A stretch of DNA of 8,428 nt from NCBI GenBank assembly GCA_030043285.1, contig JASHXZ010000069.1:1-8428 (forward strand), in the 5' to 3' direction. Below are positions 5,948 to 8,428 of this stretch, in pieces. The DNA comes from Xanthobacteraceae bacterium (lineage in GTDB: Bacteria; Pseudomonadota; Alphaproteobacteria; Rhizobiales; Xanthobacteraceae). Below the pieces are notes generated by a model. It was not told the DNA's origin and made no database searches. It saw only the letters and a program-made list of their open reading frames with translations. A program made the translations under genes and the position numbers. How positions within the stretch are numbered: position 1 is the first letter of the stretch; each line of letters opens with the position of its first letter.

Positions 5948-6685
5948 ATGAGAACGGCTGTTCTGAAGTCCAGCAAGGCCGAACAAGCAGCTGACATCGA
6001 TCGGTACGACTGGGGTGAAATCGGCACCAACCTGAATGCGTTCGGCGCCGCCGTCCTGCCGAACGTGTTGACGCCGCCCGAGTGTGAGGAAATCGCCGGG
6101 CTGTATGCGCAGGAAAAATATTTCCGCAGTCACATTCACATGGCGCGCCACGGTTTTGGCCGGGGCGAGTATCGCTACTTCAAATATCCGCTGCCGCCGC
6201 GCATCGCCGCGTTGCGCACCGCGCTTTATCCGCACGTCGCGCCGATCGCCAATGCATGGAACGAGCGGATGAAGCTCGACACACGCTATCCGCAACGGCA
6301 TGCCGATTATCTGAAGCTCTGCCACGATGCCGGCCAGATGCGGCCGACACCGTTGTTGCTGCAATACGACCCCGGCGACTTCAATTGTTTGCACCAGGAT
6401 CTTTACGGCGAACTGGCGTTCCCGCTGCAGGTCACGGTGTTGCTCTCAAAACCTGACGGCGATTTCACCGGCGGCGAATTCGTCCTGACCGAGCAGCGGC
6501 CGCGCATGCAGAGCCGCGTCGAAGTGGTGCCGCTCAATCAGGGCGACGCCGTGCTGTTCGCCGTTCACAATCGCCCGGTGCAGGGCAGCAAAGACGCCTA
6601 CCGGGTCAACATGCGCCACGGGGTGAGCCGCATCCGGTCCGGCCGCCGCCACACCCTCGGCATCATTTTTCACGACGCGAAGTGA
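5948..6685 (+). CDS. 2-oxoglutarate/Fe(II) oxygenase, DUF2086 (Oxygenase-NA, AlkB-like) family
   Basis: This 245-residue cytoplasmic protein belongs to the double-stranded beta-helix dioxygenases that couple oxidation of a substrate to decarboxylation of 2-oxoglutarate. The Fe(II) facial triad is visible as H149-x-D151 in NCLHQDLYG, with H224 in MRHGVSRIR as the likely distal His. The Arg at about 230-234 in SGRRHTLGI should bind 2-oxoglutarate. Family-specific blocks include SHIHMARHGFGRGEYRYF, CHDAGQMRPTPLLLQYDPGD, GGEFVLTEQRPRMQSR and LGIIFHDA at the C-terminus. Pfam describes DUF2086 as a predicted nucleic-acid oxygenase related to AlkB, but to my knowledge its substrate is not firmly established. 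ATG 5948 follows AGGAGG. The gene converges on the cyclase gene. The family call is strong; a role in alkylation repair is inference from the family. Confidence 0.9.
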   Translation: MRTAVLKSSKAEQAADIDRYDWGEIGTNLNAFGAAVLPNVLTPPECEEIAGLYAQEKYFRSHIHMARHGFGRGEYRYFKYPLPPRIAALRTALYPHVAPIANAWNERMKLDTRYPQRHADYLKLCHDAGQMRPTPLLLQYDPGDFNCLHQDLYGELAFPLQVTVLLSKPDGDFTGGEFVLTEQRPRMQSRVEVVPLNQGDAVLFAVHNRPVQGSKDAYRVNMRHGVSRIRSGRRHTLGIIFHDAK

Positions 6686-6740
6686 AATTTGGCTGATGCC
6701 TCAGTGGTCATTCCGGATCGCGGCGAAGCGTCGAGTCAAA

Positions 6741-6759
6741 CGCGCTTGCGTTAAGCGCG
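6741..6759 (-). terminator. Hairpin over the cyclase stop codon, possible terminator
   Basis: CGCGCTT (6741-6747) and AAGCGCG (6753-6759) form a perfect 7-bp stem with a 5-base loop in the gap between two convergent genes. The TAA stop of the cyclase (6751-6753) lies in the loop and stem. On the minus strand only TTT follows the stem, so as an intrinsic terminator it is weak. Confidence 0.35.
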
Positions 6760-7602
6760 AGTGAGCCCGCGCGCTGCGGCGCCGAGCGCTTCGACCGCTG
6801 CGTCGCCGGCATCGAAGATTGCCAGGATGCGGCACGGGCAGGATTCCAGGCCCTCGTAGCGCCATGGAAACGCGCCGATGATGCAGCGCTGGCCCAGCAC
6901 GCTTTCGATGTCGCCGCCCAGATTCTCGGCGTGCAGCAAACCTTCCTGGAAGGCGTAATTGTGGAACGGAAAAATGTCCTGGCGGACTTTTCGCCCCGAA
7001 CGTTTATGCACGTACTCGAAGGTGCCGAAATAATCCGCCGGCGTCTTGCCCATGATCTGCTCGAATTCGCGGGCGATGTCGGGGCGCATGTTGCGGATCG
7101 ACGTGTTCATCGGATGGTCGCACGAGCCGGTGTCCATGCCGAACCATTTTATTTTCTTTTGCAGCATCCATTCCAAGGTGGCGAGCGTCGGGCCGGGGTG
7201 GTAGCAGAAATAGCGCACCAGATCCTGCCGGCTCTGGCCTTCGTAATATTTGTGCCAGCCGGTGTGCAGGATGAGGATGTCGCCTTCGCGGATGTCGACG
7301 CCGGACTGTTCGATCATCTGCGGCGTGATCGCGGTCCAGTCGCTCAGCTGCGGCGCGAGGTCAACGACGACGCCGCGATTGACCAGAAAATCGAGCGGCA
7401 GCGAGGCCATGTCGCCGGTGCGGCCGTCGGTGGCGTGCATGGCGCCGTCGAAATGCGTGCCGGCATGGAGCGATGTCTCGATGCGCTGCGCGACGATGCC
7501 CTGGGTCTGCAGGTTCTGCGCGTAATACATCTTGTTGCCGGCATAGCCGACCCAGCCGGGCGTGTGGATGCTCATCACATGAGACAGATCGACGATTTTC
7601 AT
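6751..7602 (-). CDS. Cyclase-family metal-dependent hydrolase (kynurenine formamidase-like)
   Basis: This 283-residue cytoplasmic hydrolase belongs to the cyclase family (PF04199), which includes bacterial arylformamidase KynB and isatin hydrolase. These use a divalent metal pair to open amide or ester bonds. The signature HxGTHxDxxxH is present as HAGTHFDGAMH (H46, H50, D52, H56). The N-terminus MKIVDLSHVMSIHTPGW is also typical, as are GDILILHTGWHKYY, FGMDTGSCDHPMNT and the late HAENLGGD, which supplies a further metal/active-site region. It is longer than KynB (~210 aa), because of an insert around residues 180-215. It has only a weak ribosome-binding region. It lies 65 bp downstream of the C45-like gene on the same strand, suggesting an operon. 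No other tryptophan-degradation gene is seen, so a true kynurenine role is doubtful; the substrate is probably a cyclic amide/imide or formamide. Confidence 0.9.
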   Translation of the reverse strand: MKIVDLSHVMSIHTPGWVGYAGNKMYYAQNLQTQGIVAQRIETSLHAGTHFDGAMHATDGRTGDMASLPLDFLVNRGVVVDLAPQLSDWTAITPQMIEQSGVDIREGDILILHTGWHKYYEGQSRQDLVRYFCYHPGPTLATLEWMLQKKIKWFGMDTGSCDHPMNTSIRNMRPDIAREFEQIMGKTPADYFGTFEYVHKRSGRKVRQDIFPFHNYAFQEGLLHAENLGGDIESVLGQRCIIGAFPWRYEGLESCPCRILAIFDAGDAAVEALGAAARGLTRA

Positions 7603-7667
7603 GGTGCGCCGTTTTCTTGGAGCGGGGTGGGATCTACTGATTCAATATATCGCGCTCGCAATGCCCG

Positions 7668-8428
7668 CTAATGACCGACGGCAGACATTGAAGCCCCAGA
7701 TTCCGCCGAATGCGGGAAAGGCGCCACACCCTCGATCTCGCAGAGCTGCGTCACCGGCGCCGGCAGCGCGGCGCCAACGTCATCGTAGCCGGTGACGCGC
7801 AGCGTGCCGCTCGCCGGACAGAGCGCAACGGCAAGTCGGGTATAGGGATTGAGCACGGGTGCGCAGAGCCAGCCGAACGAGCGATCCGTCATCGGGCCGG
7901 CCCAGCCAGCGAGCGTCTCGCGGCGGGCGCAGCTATAGCTCGTGGCCTCCTCGTAGCTGCTGGTCAGAAAGCGGCGAATGCCGATCCGCCCTTCCCAGTG
8001 TGGCCGCTGCGGCACCCAATCGTTGGCGGCGCTGGTGTCATGCTGCCGCGTGACAAACTCGGTCTCGGTGCGCTCGATTACGCACCGCTCGCCGGCACCG
8101 CAGCCGACAAGCGTGAAGATGGCGGGACGCGCAACGGGCGTCGATTCCAGCATCCGTTTGGCCGCGCCGTAATCGCCGCAGCGTTCGAAGACCAGGCGCA
8201 GCAACTGGTCCGGCGGCAGCCGGCCCTTGTCCACCCAGGTCGCGACTGCATTGACCGCAAGGTCGCATAGCCGCAACCAGCGATGATGGAAGCGGCGTCG
8301 CAGCGGCGCCTGATTGAGGCAGGCGGCAAAGCGCGCCGGCGCCATCGCGGTGAGCGCACCGACATAGCCGGGCCAGGTGATGCTGAAAAACTCGCCGGCT
8401 TCGCCGCGCATATGCGCTACTTCGACGT
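7668..8428 (-). CDS. Ntn-hydrolase, C45 / acyl-CoA:6-aminopenicillanate acyltransferase-like protein (5' end outside window)
   Basis: The frame is open to the window edge (VEVAH precedes the Met codon at 8411), so the gene starts further right. About 252 residues including the C-terminus are present, with stop TAG at 7668-7670. EAGEFFSITWPGYVGALTAM matches the Ntn-hydrolase strand WPG-VG--T found after the nucleophile region of isopenicillin N acyltransferase / C45 and choloylglycine-type proteins. Further on come LPPDQLLRLVFERCGDYGAAKRMLESTP, IFTLVGCGAGERCVIER and SAANDW, which follow the usual order (helical linker, strand pair, and the N of the oxyanion/AxNH loop). The catalytic N-terminal Cys would lie beyond the window, so activity cannot be judged. 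It is likely the first gene of a unit with the cyclase, consistent with amide-bond chemistry. Superfamily is probable; substrate unknown. Confidence 0.72.
   Translation of the reverse strand, partial: VEVAHMRGEAGEFFSITWPGYVGALTAMAPARFAACLNQAPLRRRFHHRWLRLCDLAVNAVATWVDKGRLPPDQLLRLVFERCGDYGAAKRMLESTPVARPAIFTLVGCGAGERCVIERTETEFVTRQHDTSAANDWVPQRPHWEGRIGIRRFLTSSYEEATSYSCARRETLAGWAGPMTDRSFGWLCAPVLNPYTRLAVALCPASGTLRVTGYDDVGAALPAPVTQLCEIEGVAPFPHSAESGASMSAVGH

Noticed and set aside
7650..7667. Possible third REP-like piece (CGCGCTCGCAATG) upstream of the cyclase gene
   Set aside because: Only about 11 bases resemble the recalled repeat and there is no second arm.
1..8428. CRISPR array, tRNA, phage, transposon or defence system
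   Set aside because: I saw no regularly spaced repeats, tRNA-like cloverleaf, transposase or integrase motifs, or nuclease/toxin pairs on either strand. The content is metabolic and regulatory.

Overview
The window looks like chromosome from a GC-rich alphaproteobacterium, most likely Hyphomicrobiales (Bradyrhizobium / Rhodopseudomonas / Xanthobacteraceae-like). Codon third positions are strongly G/C. The protein families fit this group: a short XRE regulator with a QKYEKG helix, a CoxL-type molybdenum hydroxylase, a Bug/TctC remnant and a DUF2086 oxygenase. The genus is inferred from family resemblance only; no rRNA or marker gene is present.

Layout. The left edge (1-1084, +) is the C-terminal ten-helix part of a DHA2-type MFS drug exporter. 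It converges on a small XRE/HTH repressor (1223-1603, -). Between 1604 and 2378 there is no intact gene, but the stretch is not empty. It holds a REP-like inverted repeat, an AT-rich segment, a frameshifted LysR N-terminus joined to the last codons of a tripartite tricarboxylate (Bug/TctC) substrate-binding protein, a second REP-like half, a strong hairpin, and the ribosome-binding site, start and first ~30 codons of a frameshifted amidohydrolase. I read this as the wreck of a small-molecule catabolic locus (regulator, solute receptor, hydrolase) reduced by deletions.

Next comes a + strand pair: a histidine phosphatase (2379-3029) whose stop overlaps by 4 bp the start of a CoxL/xanthine-dehydrogenase-type molybdopterin large subunit (3026-5416). 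The FAD and 2Fe-2S subunits that normally partner such a protein are not in the window. Two further + genes follow: a small lipoprotein (5485-5799) and a DUF2086 / Oxygenase-NA 2-oxoglutarate Fe(II) oxygenase (5948-6685).

The right end is on the - strand: an Ntn-hydrolase / C45 acyltransferase-like protein (7668-8428, cut by the window edge), then after a 65-bp gap a metal-dependent cyclase / kynurenine-formamidase-like hydrolase (6751-7602). They are probably one transcription unit working on amide or cyclic amide/ester substrates. The cyclase converges on the oxygenase, with a perfect 7-bp hairpin over its stop codon.

Overall this is accessory metabolic territory (efflux, hydroxylation, amide hydrolysis) with decayed catabolic genes. 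I saw no phage, transposase, CRISPR array, tRNA or defence system. The least expected items are the unannotated gene fossils in 1814-2282 and the overlap of a phosphatase with a lone molybdenum hydroxylase subunit.
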